From Flavobacteriales bacterium (GTDB lineage: Bacteria; Bacteroidota; Bacteroidia; Flavobacteriales; Flavobacteriaceae), in NCBI GenBank assembly GCA_027039975.1, contig JALWFE010000047.1, positions 1 through 43,721 on the forward strand: a stretch of 43,721 nt of DNA. Direction: 5' to 3'. A program made the translations under genes and the position numbers. The notes under the pieces are model-generated. The model ran no database searches. It worked only from the letters and a program-made list of their open reading frames with translations, and was not told the DNA's origin. Below are positions 34,289 through 42,031 of this stretch, piece by piece. Position 1 is the first letter of the stretch. The number at the start of each line of letters is the position of its first letter.

Positions 34289-34579
34289 TTATTTAAAAAT
34301 GATTTTTTTTACAACTTTTTCTCCCAATTCCTTGTTCAAAAGATTAACAATTTTATTTTTGCCTCTATTGAGTTCTTCCCGCATTGCCGACGAGGTTAGA
34401 TAAACGGTCAAAATACCGTTTTGATACGTGATATTTGAGGTAAATTTATCTATTGTTTCGCCCATTAAATCTTTCCACAATTGTTTGACTTGCGCTTTTT
34501 CAAGACCTTTTTTGAGTTTTTTGTCTTTACGCAAAGCCGCGATCACTTGTTTGATATGTCTTGTATTTTCTTCGCTCAC
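34289..34579 (-). CDS. DUF721 (DciA-like) protein
   Basis: The 96-residue protein matches DUF721: a helical N-terminus (RHIKQVIAALRKDKKLKKGL), the WKDLMGETI segment, and TSNITYQNGILTVYLTSSAM, then REELNRGKNKIVNLLNKELG. Relatives include DciA, which loads or recruits the replicative helicase. In Bacteroidota this gene is often near recF; here it follows the C-terminal transketolase gene by six bases, so it is probably translated from the same transcript. A nucleic-acid role is inferred from the family. Confidence 0.85.
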   Translation of the reverse strand: MSEENTRHIKQVIAALRKDKKLKKGLEKAQVKQLWKDLMGETIDKFTSNITYQNGILTVYLTSSAMREELNRGKNKIVNLLNKELGEKVVKKIIFK

Positions 34580-34585
34580 CGGTTA

Positions 34586-35539
34586 TTATTTTTTGTTTAA
34601 TACCCGTTTTACCGCTTTGTAAATGCCTTCGGTATCCAATCCGTATTTATGCATCAATTCATTGCCGGTTCCTGATTCTCCGAAACGGTCATTAACAGCG
34701 ACAAACTCCTGCGGTGTTGGTAATTTATTAGTCAATAATGCTGCGATACTTTCACCTACCCCCCCAAATCTGTTATGCTCTTCGCAAGTAACAACCGCAC
34801 CGGTTTTTTTGACCGAATTCAAAATTGTTTCTTCATCCAGAGGTTTTATGGTATGAATATTTATCAAATCAACACTGATACCTTCGGCTTCTAATTTTTC
34901 AGCCGCTTCGATAGCCGGCCAAACCAAATGTCCCGTTGCAAAAATACTGACGTCCTTGCCTTCGTTTAATATAACGGCTTTACCTATTTCAAAATTTTGA
35001 TTTGCGGGTGTAAAATTCGGCACTTTCGGACGTCCGAAGCGAAGGTAAACCGGACCCGGATGTTCTGCAATAGCCAAAGTAGCGGCTTTGGTTTGGTTGT
35101 AATCACAAGTATTGATGACCGTCATACCGGGCAACATTTTCATCATACCCAAATCTTCAAGGGCTTGGTGTGTAGCACCATCCTCCCCTACAGTCAAACC
35201 CGAATGTGAAGCACAAATTTTGACATTTTTTTCACTGTATGCCACAGCTTGGCGGATTTGGTCATAAACCCTTCCCGAAATAAATTCGGCAAAAGTAGCG
35301 GCAAAAGGTATTTTCCCTTCCAAGGTAAATCCGGCCGCCATCCCTATCATATTGGCTTCCTGAATGCCCGTATCAAAAAAGCGTCCGGGAAATTCTTTGG
35401 CAAAATCAGTCATTTTTACCGAACCCGCAACGTCGGCGGTTAAAGCGACAACATTCTCATTTTGACGACCCAGAATTGTCAAAGCATCGCCAAAACCCGA
35501 GCGGGTATCTTTTTTCTCTGTATAGGTATATTTTTTCAT
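34586..35539 (-). CDS. Transketolase, C-terminal subunit (pyrimidine and C domains)
   Basis: This 317-residue chain is the second half of a two-gene transketolase. It contains the pyrimidine-binding domain (VVALTADVAGSVKMTDFAKE, FFDTGIQEANMIGMAAGFTL with the catalytic Glu, SHSGLTVGEDGATHQ) and the C-terminal domain (VDLINIHTIKPLDEETI, HNRFGGVGESIAALL). With the N-terminal subunit it transfers two-carbon units between sugar phosphates in the pentose phosphate pathway. Usually the two genes adjoin; here they are separated by 309 bases of repeats, and no -7 box was found in that gap. Confidence 0.94.
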   Translation of the reverse strand: MKKYTYTEKKDTRSGFGDALTILGRQNENVVALTADVAGSVKMTDFAKEFPGRFFDTGIQEANMIGMAAGFTLEGKIPFAATFAEFISGRVYDQIRQAVAYSEKNVKICASHSGLTVGEDGATHQALEDLGMMKMLPGMTVINTCDYNQTKAATLAIAEHPGPVYLRFGRPKVPNFTPANQNFEIGKAVILNEGKDVSIFATGHLVWPAIEAAEKLEAEGISVDLINIHTIKPLDEETILNSVKKTGAVVTCEEHNRFGGVGESIAALLTNKLPTPQEFVAVNDRFGESGTGNELMHKYGLDTEGIYKAVKRVLNKK

Positions 35540-35540
35540 T

Positions 35541-35848
35541 TTATTGGTTATCTGGTTATTTGGTTAATCGGTTATCTGGTTATTTGGTTATCTGGTTATT
35601 TGGTTATTTGATGGTCGAATGTCAGGTGCCGGATGTCAGATGTCGGATGACTAGTGTCGGATGTTGGATGTCGGATGTATTATTCATTTAAATTTTATTT
35701 TTACCACAGCGATGCACTGAGCTTGTCGAAGTATCCACTAGGCACTTTCCACTAAATTATCCCTCATCCCTCATCCCTTATCTCTTATCCCTTATCCAAC
35801 TTTCTACTAATCCGCACTTTCCACTAGGCACTTTCAACTTTCAACTGA
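35541..35848. repeat. Repeat island between the two transketolase genes
   Basis: Contents in order: a GGTTATTTG/GGTTATCTG array (35547-35612); GTCGGATGT-type units (35613-35675); a CACTGAGCTTGTCGAAGTA copy (35715-35733); CACTAGGCACTTTCCACTA; CCCTCATCCCTCATCCC units; and AACTTTCAAC units up to the stop of the N-terminal subunit. No gene is seen. Confidence 0.85.
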
Positions 35849-36694
35849 CTAATAATCCTGCAATGTTTCCGGTAATTGTACCAAAGCTTTTTCCAGTTGT
35901 TCATCATTAAGCGGTTTGCCGTGCCAACGATAGTCTCCTTGCATAAAATCAACACCGTAACCCATCAAAGTATGCAGCAAAACAGCGACAGGTTTGCCTT
36001 TTCCGGTTAAAGATTTAGCTTGATACAGCCCTTCAATAACCGCTTGTAAATTGTTACCTTCCTTAATTTCGACCACTTTCCAATTAAATGCTTCAAATTT
36101 GGCTTTCAAATTGCCCAAACTCAACACATCGTCCACTTTGCCGTCAATTTGTGCATTGTTATAATCAACAGTCGCTATTAAATTATCAATACCTTTGGCT
36201 CCGGCATATAATACGGCTTCCCAGATTTGTCCTTCTTGCAATTCACCGTCACCGTGCAAAGTATAAACCAGATGTGTATCATTATTTAATTTTTTGCCTT
36301 GTGCCACACCCAAAGCTACGGACAATCCTTGTCCTAGCGATCCACTGGCGATACGCACACCGGGCAAACCGTCATGTACGGAAGGATGTCCTTGCAACCG
36401 TGTCCCAAAACGCCGGAATGTTGCCAATTCTCTAATATCAAAATACCCGCGCCGTGCCAACGTACTGTAATAAACAGGTGTTATGTGTCCATTGGATAAT
36501 ATAAAAGTATCTTCTCCGGTACTTTTTACGGAAAATTTTCCGGGGTCAATATCCATAATTTTAAAAAACAAAGCCGTAAAAAACTCAACGGTTCCGAGCG
36601 ACCCACCCGGATGCCCCGATTGAGCATCATGTACCATTCGCACAATATCTCTCCTGATTTGCGGCGGATATTTTTCAATTGTTGTATTATGCAT
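35849..36694 (-). CDS. Transketolase, N-terminal subunit (thiamine-diphosphate domain)
   Basis: The 281-residue chain is the PP domain of a split transketolase. Motifs are HDAQSGHPGGSLGTVEFFTA, SNGHITPVYYSTLARRG, LQGHPS, ASGSLGQGLSVALG, and the thiamine-diphosphate/Mg2+ motif from GDGELQEGQIWEA to DYNNAQIDG. It needs the C-terminal subunit encoded downstream to form an active site. It has a good promoter (36716-36744) divergent from that of a lipoprotein gene. The repeat island after its stop separates it from its partner gene. Confidence 0.95.
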   Translation of the reverse strand: MHNTTIEKYPPQIRRDIVRMVHDAQSGHPGGSLGTVEFFTALFFKIMDIDPGKFSVKSTGEDTFILSNGHITPVYYSTLARRGYFDIRELATFRRFGTRLQGHPSVHDGLPGVRIASGSLGQGLSVALGVAQGKKLNNDTHLVYTLHGDGELQEGQIWEAVLYAGAKGIDNLIATVDYNNAQIDGKVDDVLSLGNLKAKFEAFNWKVVEIKEGNNLQAVIEGLYQAKSLTGKGKPVAVLLHTLMGYGVDFMQGDYRWHGKPLNDEQLEKALVQLPETLQDY

Positions 36695-36715
36695 ACCAAT
36701 TCTGATTTTGTCTTA

Positions 36716-36744
36716 CAAAAGTAAGCTAAATTTTTCCAATTCAA
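36716..36744 (-). promoter_or_regulatory. Promoter of the split transketolase genes
   Basis: On the minus strand TTG (36744-36742) is followed after 18 bases by TACTTTTG (36723-36716), a perfect TAnnTTTG. The ATG is 22 bases downstream. Confidence 0.7.
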
Positions 36745-36770
36745 AAAAGGATTTTTTTTTGTAAACTTAG

Positions 36771-36800
36771 TTGAAAAAACAACAATATGTTATATCTTTG
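36771..36800 (+). promoter_or_regulatory. Promoter of the small lipoprotein gene
   Basis: TTG at 36771-36773, 19 bases, then TATCTTTG at 36793-36800: a full consensus. It also shows that a TTG codon at 36771 is the -33 element and not a start. Confidence 0.8.
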
Positions 36801-36830
36801 TCATTGAATAAGTTAAAAAAATCTTTAAAA

Positions 36831-37226
36831 ATGAAAAAGTTTATTATACCGGTTTTATTATTGTTATTAATTTTTTCTTGCGATGAGAAAGATGAAAAAT
36901 CAGATCCCGCCTATTACGGTCAATGGTCCTTAATACAATTTTCCAAACAAAATCATACGGAGACCTATATTCAAGGTGAAATCATTTGGGAATTTAACAA
37001 ATATAACGAACTGATTGTCACGGTCAATACGGATTTAAATAATTCGGAATTACCTGTTACTACTTCCGGAACTTACGATTATGTCGGCGCCTCTGATGTC
37101 GTCAGTATTCAAAATACACAATATGCCGCCGAAGTACAACAAGATACTTTGACATTAAGCCGTAATGCCGCGGCGGGCGGACCGGTAATAAAGTTTGTTA
37201 AAAGCAATACTGATTCCCATTTTTAA
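36831..37226 (+). CDS. Small lipoprotein, unknown function
   Basis: From the ATG at 36831 the protein has 131 residues. KKFIIPVLLLLLIFSC is a lipoprotein signal peptide with the anchored Cys at residue 17, followed by an acidic linker (DEKDEKSD). The mature part starts YYGQWSLIQFSK and has short beta strands (EIIWEFNKYNELIVTV, TSGTYDYVG, DTLTLSR), like lipocalin-type lipoproteins of this phylum. The inner start is set by the promoter, which lies between it and an in-frame TTG. Function is unknown. Confidence 0.8.
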   Translation: MKKFIIPVLLLLLIFSCDEKDEKSDPAYYGQWSLIQFSKQNHTETYIQGEIIWEFNKYNELIVTVNTDLNNSELPVTTSGTYDYVGASDVVSIQNTQYAAEVQQDTLTLSRNAAAGGPVIKFVKSNTDSHF

Positions 37227-37227
37227 T

Positions 37228-37280
37228 TATCTCTCATCCCTTATCCAACTTGACACTAATCCTCTTGGCACTTTCAACTT
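37228..37280. repeat. Repeat segment shared with the transketolase gap
   Basis: CTCATCCCTTATCCAACTT, then ACTAATCC, then GGCACTTTCAACTT closely follow the order found at 35771-35840. It fills the gap between two convergent genes and runs into the stop codon of the amidinotransferase-like gene (37279-37281). Confidence 0.75.
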
Positions 37281-38205
37281 AACCGGTTTTTTCCCGTTGC
37301 AAAGGCAAGGTGGAACACCGCAGCAATCCTTCCTGTTTCCCTATTTCACGGTAAGGCACTTCCTCCACTGTAAAACCTTGTTGCCGCAGCCAATCGTTCA
37401 AACGTTTATTGTGTTTTTCAGATACAACTACTTCCGGCGTAATGGAAAAAACATTGGCATACATATCATACATCTCGTCTTTATTGATATGAAAAAGATT
37501 GTCTTTGCCGAAAAAATCCTCTAAAAAACGGTATTGATTTTCGTCTAAAAATCCTTCTTTATGAATAATAGCTTTACCTTTACCCAGCGGTTGAAATACA
37601 CAATCCAGATGCAAAGCATTTTCGCGTGGATCGGTATTGGATTTTTTCAAATCAAAAGCAATAACTTTTTTATGTGGAAAAAGATTTTGCAAAAAATCAA
37701 CAGCGGCGGCATTAGTGCGTGCCGTAATGTATCCGGGATAATCGGGACGGCGGTAAGTGCCTACAAAAATATAGTCACCCCAAGGCATTACATCGCCACC
37801 TTCAATGTGAACCTCTTCGGGTGGTTGAAAAATTTTATTTTGATCAAAACGGGACAAAATTCCTTCAATAGCTTGAAATTCTTCTTCCCTGTCAGGCAAA
37901 ATATTGGATTTTATAAACATATCTTCAATAACAAAACCGATATCGCGGGTAAAAATTTGATTAACATTTTCGAGCAAATCCGGCCGGCAAACTCTTACAC
38001 CGTATTTCTTTAAAACCTGTTCAAAATCGGCCATTTCCTTCATCATATCGGCTTCATCGGGGTAAGTTCCTGCTAGAACATGCTCTCTGGACTTAGGATC
38101 GTAACATTGTTCCGGTCGTGGCACGGGACCGGGAGAATCCGCCCTGCCGAGAATAACACTTTTTAAAGGTGAAATTTCATCGTTTATATAAAAATGCTCA
38201 GCCAT
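37279..38205 (-). CDS. Amidinotransferase / dimethylarginine dimethylaminohydrolase-like enzyme
   Basis: The 308-residue protein (ATG at 38203-38205) belongs to the guanidino-modifying superfamily, which includes DDAH, arginine deiminase and glycine amidinotransferase. Landmarks are FTRDIGFVI (residues 85-93), EVHIEGGDVMPWGD with Glu135 and Asp138, His199 in ALHLDCVFQPLG, and the nucleophile Cys297 in LLRCSTLPL. The sequence before the cysteine is KQEGLLRC, whereas relatives usually have a glycine-serine turn (GGS). This may affect specificity. A longer frame from 38277 adds 24 residues of AT-rich DNA and is rejected. The substrate is probably an arginine derivative, not further defined. Confidence 0.82.
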   Translation of the reverse strand: MAEHFYINDEISPLKSVILGRADSPGPVPRPEQCYDPKSREHVLAGTYPDEADMMKEMADFEQVLKKYGVRVCRPDLLENVNQIFTRDIGFVIEDMFIKSNILPDREEEFQAIEGILSRFDQNKIFQPPEEVHIEGGDVMPWGDYIFVGTYRRPDYPGYITARTNAAAVDFLQNLFPHKKVIAFDLKKSNTDPRENALHLDCVFQPLGKGKAIIHKEGFLDENQYRFLEDFFGKDNLFHINKDEMYDMYANVFSITPEVVVSEKHNKRLNDWLRQQGFTVEEVPYREIGKQEGLLRCSTLPLQREKTG

Positions 38206-38352
38206 TTCTATTTTTTTCGATAAATATAAAATCTTTTTTCCTAATACAAAAACGAAATTTTTCAATGTATTTTCCACAAAAATTTATATCAAAAAAATAT
38301 AAAAGATTTTTTCAACAAATAACCTTAACAAATTCAGTAAAACAAAAAATTA

Positions 38353-38382
38353 TTGACTTATGTAAAAAAATCACTATTTTTG
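38353..38382 (+). promoter_or_regulatory. Promoter of the lytic transglycosylase gene
   Basis: TTG at 38353-38355, 19 bases, then TATTTTTG at 38375-38382: a full consensus, 17 bases before the ATG at 38400. This fixes the start against a much longer upstream frame. Confidence 0.8.
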
Positions 38383-38399
38383 ATAAAAATTGTAAGTTC

Positions 38400-39308
38400 A
38401 TGTCAAAAAAAATATTTTTTCTGCTTACCGGTTTGCTCATTGCCGGTGTAGCCGGTTATAATTTTAAAACGGACCCTCACACCAACGAAGCCGTTAAAAA
38501 CGGTTTTCACAACAATTATAAAGTTTATGCCATACCTCTCCCGGATTCATTACAATTTGTTGATGAAGCCGTTCCTTTATATCAAAAAGATGTCAGAGAA
38601 CGTATCGACCGGGAATTGTTGGTCAATACTTATTGGCAATCCAACGGTCTTTTATTGTTTAAGCGTAAAAACAAATATTTTCCTGTGATAGAGTCCATTT
38701 TAAAACGAGAAGGCATTCCCGACGATTTCAAATATTTGGCGGTTGCCGAAAGCGGTTTGCAAAACGTAACCTCACCTGCAGGCGCCAAAGGTTTTTGGCA
38801 AATAATGAAAAAAACCGGTAAAGAACTCGGCTTGGAAATCAATGACGAAGTGGACGAACGATACAATTTGGAAAAAGCTACCGCTGCCGCTTGCCGGTAT
38901 CTCAAAAAAGCCAAACAGAAATACGGCTCGTGGACCTTGGCGGCCGCTTCATACAACGCCGGCATGAACAAAATAACCCAAGAATTGGAAAAACAAAAAA
39001 CAGATAATTACTACGATTTGTTTCTCAACGACGAAACCGCCCGTTATATCCCGCGGATTATCGCTATCAAACATATCTTGGAACACCCCGAAGATTTCGG
39101 ATTTATTTTCAGTAAAGAAGATTTATATACTCCTTACAACAGCTACGAAGTAACGGTTGACAGCAGTATTACCGATTTGACCGGCTTTGCCAAACATTTT
39201 AAAATGTCTTACAAAGAATTGAAACTACTCAATCCTTGGTTACGCAGTGACAAACTAACCAATAAACAAGAAAAAAAATACCGGATTAAAGTTCTGAAAA
39301 TGAATTAA
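38400..39308 (+). CDS. Lytic transglycosylase (SLT domain)
   Basis: From the ATG at 38400 the protein has 302 residues with a signal-anchor segment (KKIFFLLTGLLIAGVAGY). The SLT domain shows YLAVAESGLQ with catalytic Glu117, SPAGAKGFWQIM, and AAASYNAG near 181-188, the classic MltD/Slt motifs. It cleaves peptidoglycan between MurNAc and GlcNAc with formation of anhydro ends. The C-terminal part (YEVTVDSSITDLTGFAKHF, LKLLNPWL) resembles a degenerate LysM. The longer frame from 38169 would begin inside the opposite amidinotransferase gene and cross this gene's promoter. Confidence 0.92.
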   Translation: MSKKIFFLLTGLLIAGVAGYNFKTDPHTNEAVKNGFHNNYKVYAIPLPDSLQFVDEAVPLYQKDVRERIDRELLVNTYWQSNGLLLFKRKNKYFPVIESILKREGIPDDFKYLAVAESGLQNVTSPAGAKGFWQIMKKTGKELGLEINDEVDERYNLEKATAAACRYLKKAKQKYGSWTLAAASYNAGMNKITQELEKQKTDNYYDLFLNDETARYIPRIIAIKHILEHPEDFGFIFSKEDLYTPYNSYEVTVDSSITDLTGFAKHFKMSYKELKLLNPWLRSDKLTNKQEKKYRIKVLKMN

Positions 39309-39378
39309 TTCTATTTTACTATAAAAATCCGGCTTTTTAATTCTCCTAAAAAAATTAAATAATATTAAATCTAAAAAA

Positions 39379-39825
39379 ATGTGTAATTGTAATAGCTCTT
39401 GGGTTCAAAACGCCATTAAATTTTTGAACAGAAATAATAATCAAAATGCTATGCAAATTGTTGTGAAATATCTAATTGATAACAATGTATGCGGAAGAAA
39501 AAACGGAATTTATTTAAAAACTTTATTTAATTTTGTTAACAATAACGATTACAATTTTAATCGTGAAAATTTTCAGCATAATGTTTAAATACCTTTAAAA
39601 CAAGAAAAAATTTTGGTAAGTTTACCTTATCCGGGACGACGTGGAGGTATTTTTATCCCTTGCAATATTGATGAAATTAAACAGGCTTACCGTCAAATAT
39701 TAAGTAGAATTCAATCGGAATTAAACAATATTAGTCATATTGTTTTTTCTTCAAATAATATTGCAAACAATTTAAATCAAATTTTAAATTTAATTCAATC
39801 GGAATTAAATGATTTAAACACCTAA
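39379..39825 (+). pseudogene. Winged-helix-like protein gene split by one in-frame TAA
   Basis: A frame from the ATG at 39379 runs 69 codons to TAA (39586-39588). The same frame then continues without another stop to 39825. Read through, it makes one coherent 148-residue protein: CNCNSSWVQNAIKF, helices to about 65, then IPLKQEKILVSLPYPGRRGG, IFIPCNIDEIKQAYRQIL and two IQSELN helices. The middle looks like a winged helix (helix 3, then the PYPGRRGGIFIPC hairpin as wing). I do not recognise the family. A TTG at 39613 could start the second part alone. It ends four bases before the nuclease gene. The stop may be a mutation, sequencing error or real split. Confidence 0.6.
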
Positions 39826-39829
39826 TTTT

Positions 39830-40369
39830 ATGAATAAATATCCGATTGTTGAAATTTCAAGTGAAATGATAGATGAAGCCAAAAAACTTGTAGAAAAAGT
39901 AAAAGTTAATAGGACTATAGCTTCAAAAATCGATACTTTGACGGGAATTCTCGGAGAATTTGCATTTGCCCGGTATTTGTATGGTGATTGGAAAAAAAAC
40001 AGAGTTGGAAAAAACAAAGGTGAAGTGGATTTTGATGATATTGAAATTAAAACATCTGCATTTCCTTTTAGAGAAACTCTAAATTTATTGGTTAGAGAAG
40101 ATTATGCACAAAAAAGAAAACCACCTTTTTATGTTCAAATAATAATTGATGTCAAAGATAAAAAAGCAAGTAACATTATGCCGGGAACCAAAGCATACAT
40201 TGCCGGTTGGGCAACTGCAAAAGAAGTTGATAATTCTCCGAAATGTGATTTCGGTTCCAAACTTTCTTCTCGCGGTGGTTATAAATGTCATTTTATACAA
40301 ATAAAGGATTTACATCCAATGGATAATTTTAGGAAAGAATATTTCGCAAAGCATAAAAAGAAAATTTAA
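39830..40369 (+). CDS. Putative PD-(D/E)XK nuclease, unrecognised family
   Basis: The 179-residue protein has the layout of a PD-(D/E)XK nuclease. Glu43 lies in the helix GILGEFAFARYLYG; GEVDFDDIEIKTS gives Asp67, Glu72 and Lys74 (D-x4-E-I-K). FYVQIIIDV follows as the next core strand. The second half (KAYIAGWATAKEV, HFIQIKDLHPM) resembles parts seen in small phage or restriction-type endonucleases. No methyltransferase lies nearby. The tail is basic. It follows the winged-helix-like frame by four bases, so the two were probably one transcription unit. Family and target are unknown. Confidence 0.68.
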   Translation: MNKYPIVEISSEMIDEAKKLVEKVKVNRTIASKIDTLTGILGEFAFARYLYGDWKKNRVGKNKGEVDFDDIEIKTSAFPFRETLNLLVREDYAQKRKPPFYVQIIIDVKDKKASNIMPGTKAYIAGWATAKEVDNSPKCDFGSKLSSRGGYKCHFIQIKDLHPMDNFRKEYFAKHKKKI

Positions 40370-40399
40370 CACAAATTGAATATTAAATTTACATTTGTT

Positions 40400-41329
40400 T
40401 TACCCGGACAAAAAATCGATATTCCGCTTCAATCCGGTGTATTTGGTCCGTTTGACCGCCGATTTTTTAAAAATATCTTTAAAAACCGCTTCGGTAATCT
40501 CTTCCCAGTCTTGTTTGGTCATTTGCAACAAATCAGGATGCGGGTCTAATAAAGGTTCATTGTGCGGCAAACTGAATTTGTTCCAAGGACAAACATCCTG
40601 GCATACATCACAACCGAACATCCAATCATCAAATTTGCCGCGCATATCCGCCGGTAATTCATCACGCAATTCTATGGTCAGATACGAAATACATCTGTTG
40701 GCATCTATCGTCTTGTTATCGAGAATGGCTTCCGTAGGACAGGCATCGATACATTTGGTACAACTACCGCAATGCCCGGTTTGAAAAGGTGTATCGTAAG
40801 TTTCAAAATCCAAATCCGAGATAATTTCCGCCAAAAAGAAAAAAGAACCTTTTCGTTTTTGAATAATCAAACTGTGTTTGCCTTCCCATCCTATACCCGC
40901 CCGGCGTGCCCAAGCCCGTTCCAATACCGGTGCAGAATCGGTAAACACACGTCCCTCGACCGGTGCAATATTTGTTTCAACAAAATGAACCAATTCGCGC
41001 AACTTATCTTTGAGTACAAAATGATAGTCTTTGCCGTAAGCATATTTGGCAATTTTATAAGTATTTCCGGATTGTTTTTGTTTGGGATAATAATTAAAAG
41101 ACAATGAAATCACCGACTTGGCTCCCGGCACCAACAAACGTGGGTCCAACCGCTTGTCAAAATGATTTTCCATATACGACATTTTGCCGTGATAACCGTT
41201 TTTAAGCCATTGTTCCAAGCGGCCGGCCTCTTCGTCGAGAAAATCCGCCTTGGCAAAACCTATATTGTTAAAACCCAATTCCAAGGCTTTTTGACGGATA
41301 TGTTCTTTTTGTCGATTAGTGATTTTCAA
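40400..41329 (-). CDS. queG: Epoxyqueuosine reductase QueG
   Basis: QueG reduces epoxyqueuosine to queuosine at position 34 of certain tRNAs, using cobalamin and two [4Fe-4S] clusters. The 309-residue protein shows the cobalamin/catalytic segment [13 protein letters not shown] with Asp131. Cluster ligands are [12 protein letters not shown] (Cys187, 190, 193, 197) and Cys213 with CDVCQDVCP (Cys240, 243, 247). LKRNIDFL at the end is also typical. Length is normal. It converges on the nuclease gene and appears to be transcribed alone. Confidence 0.96.
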   Translation of the reverse strand: MKITNRQKEHIRQKALELGFNNIGFAKADFLDEEAGRLEQWLKNGYHGKMSYMENHFDKRLDPRLLVPGAKSVISLSFNYYPKQKQSGNTYKIAKYAYGKDYHFVLKDKLRELVHFVETNIAPVEGRVFTDSAPVLERAWARRAGIGWEGKHSLIIQKRKGSFFFLAEIISDLDFETYDTPFQTGHCGSCTKCIDACPTEAILDNKTIDANRCISYLTIELRDELPADMRGKFDDWMFGCDVCQDVCPWNKFSLPHNEPLLDPHPDLLQMTKQDWEEITEAVFKDIFKKSAVKRTKYTGLKRNIDFLSG

Positions 41330-41360
41330 TTAAAAATAATTTTCTAACATTTTTCCTTTG

Positions 41361-41377
41361 GCCACGAATACACGAAT
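41361..41377. repeat. CCACGAATACACGAATG motif
   Basis: A short direct repeat of ACGAATAC/ACGAATG lies just before the first 63-base repeat. In my memory such motifs accompany GxxExxY genes in Bacteroidota; here this rests on a single copy. Confidence 0.35.
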
Positions 41378-41393
41378 GTACTATTTTTTTGAA

Positions 41394-41456
41394 CCATAAA
41401 AGTATTGAAAGGTCATAAAAGAGCTATTATTTTAATTTCTTTTATGTCTTTTATGG
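41394..41456. repeat. 63-base repeat, copy A (CCATAAAAG ... CTTTTATGG)
   Basis: The ends CCATAAAAG and CTTTTATGG are 9-base inverted repeats, with an inner CATAAAAGA/TCTTTTATG pair. Copy B at 41935-41997 has the same length and nearly the same sequence. The two lie in the same orientation on either side of the GxxExxY gene. Confidence 0.85.
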
Positions 41457-41464
41457 TTTTATAA

Positions 41465-41878
41465 TTAGTCGTCTAAATTTCTATATAATTCATTTACATA
41501 TGTTCGTTGGCCTTCCTCATAAAGATTAACAACATTAAAATTATATAATACACCTTCCGGTACTTCTAATAATTTCATGTAGGTCATTAATTGCGCTTCA
41601 TGTATTGGATGAATACCTTCTGTTGCTTTTAATTCAACAGGTAAAATATTTTCTATAAATAAATCACATCGCAATTCTGCTTCAAGTTCTAATCCTTTGT
41701 AATTTACAGGAATAACTAATTCCGATTGATAACTTATTTTTCTAATAGACAATTCATGTTTTAAACATTTGTGATAAACACTTTCTAAAAGTCCCGGCCC
41801 TAATGTTTTGTGCACTTCAATAGCTGCACCATTAACTTTGTAAATTAAATCCTTTAAATATGATTTTGTTATTCTCAT
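41465..41878 (-). CDS. GxxExxY protein (PD-(D/E)XK-like family)
   Basis: The 137-residue protein carries the family motif GPGLLESVYHKCL (Gly29-xx-Glu32-xx-Tyr35). It also has a nuclease-like pattern CDLFIENILPVELKA (Asp72, Glu82, Lys84). The family is related to PD-(D/E)XK nucleases and is often found in or near repeated elements, including rRNA intervening sequences; its biochemical role is unclear. The gene is complete, stands alone, and is flanked by 63-base repeats in direct orientation, which suggests a small mobile unit. Confidence 0.88.
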   Translation of the reverse strand: MRITKSYLKDLIYKVNGAAIEVHKTLGPGLLESVYHKCLKHELSIRKISYQSELVIPVNYKGLELEAELRCDLFIENILPVELKATEGIHPIHEAQLMTYMKLLEVPEGVLYNFNVVNLYEEGQRTYVNELYRNLDD

Positions 41879-41934
41879 TTTCTATTAATTTGATAAAAAG
41901 ATAAAAGTTTTTATAAATTTGTTTTAAATTTTTT

Positions 41935-41997
41935 CCATAAAAGTATTGAAAGGTCATAAAAGGCTAATTCTTTTAATTTCTTTTATGTCTTTTATGG
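41935..41997. repeat. 63-base repeat, copy B
   Basis: CCATAAAAGTATTGAAAGG begins this copy and CTTTTATGG ends it. It differs from copy A mainly in the central loop (GGCTAATTC against AGAGCTATTAT). Confidence 0.85.
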
Positions 41998-42031
41998 TTT
42001 TTAAAATCTTATCGTGATGTCTTTTTTTGAA

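Noticed and set aside
39310-39345. AAAAATCCGGCTTTTT after the transglycosylase gene as terminator
   Set aside because: Only a weak stem with almost no loop forms, with no clear T run after a stable GC stem.
39613-39825. Independent 70-residue gene with TTG start
   Set aside because: It lies in the same frame as the preceding 69 codons and completes the same fold, so one interrupted gene is the simpler reading.
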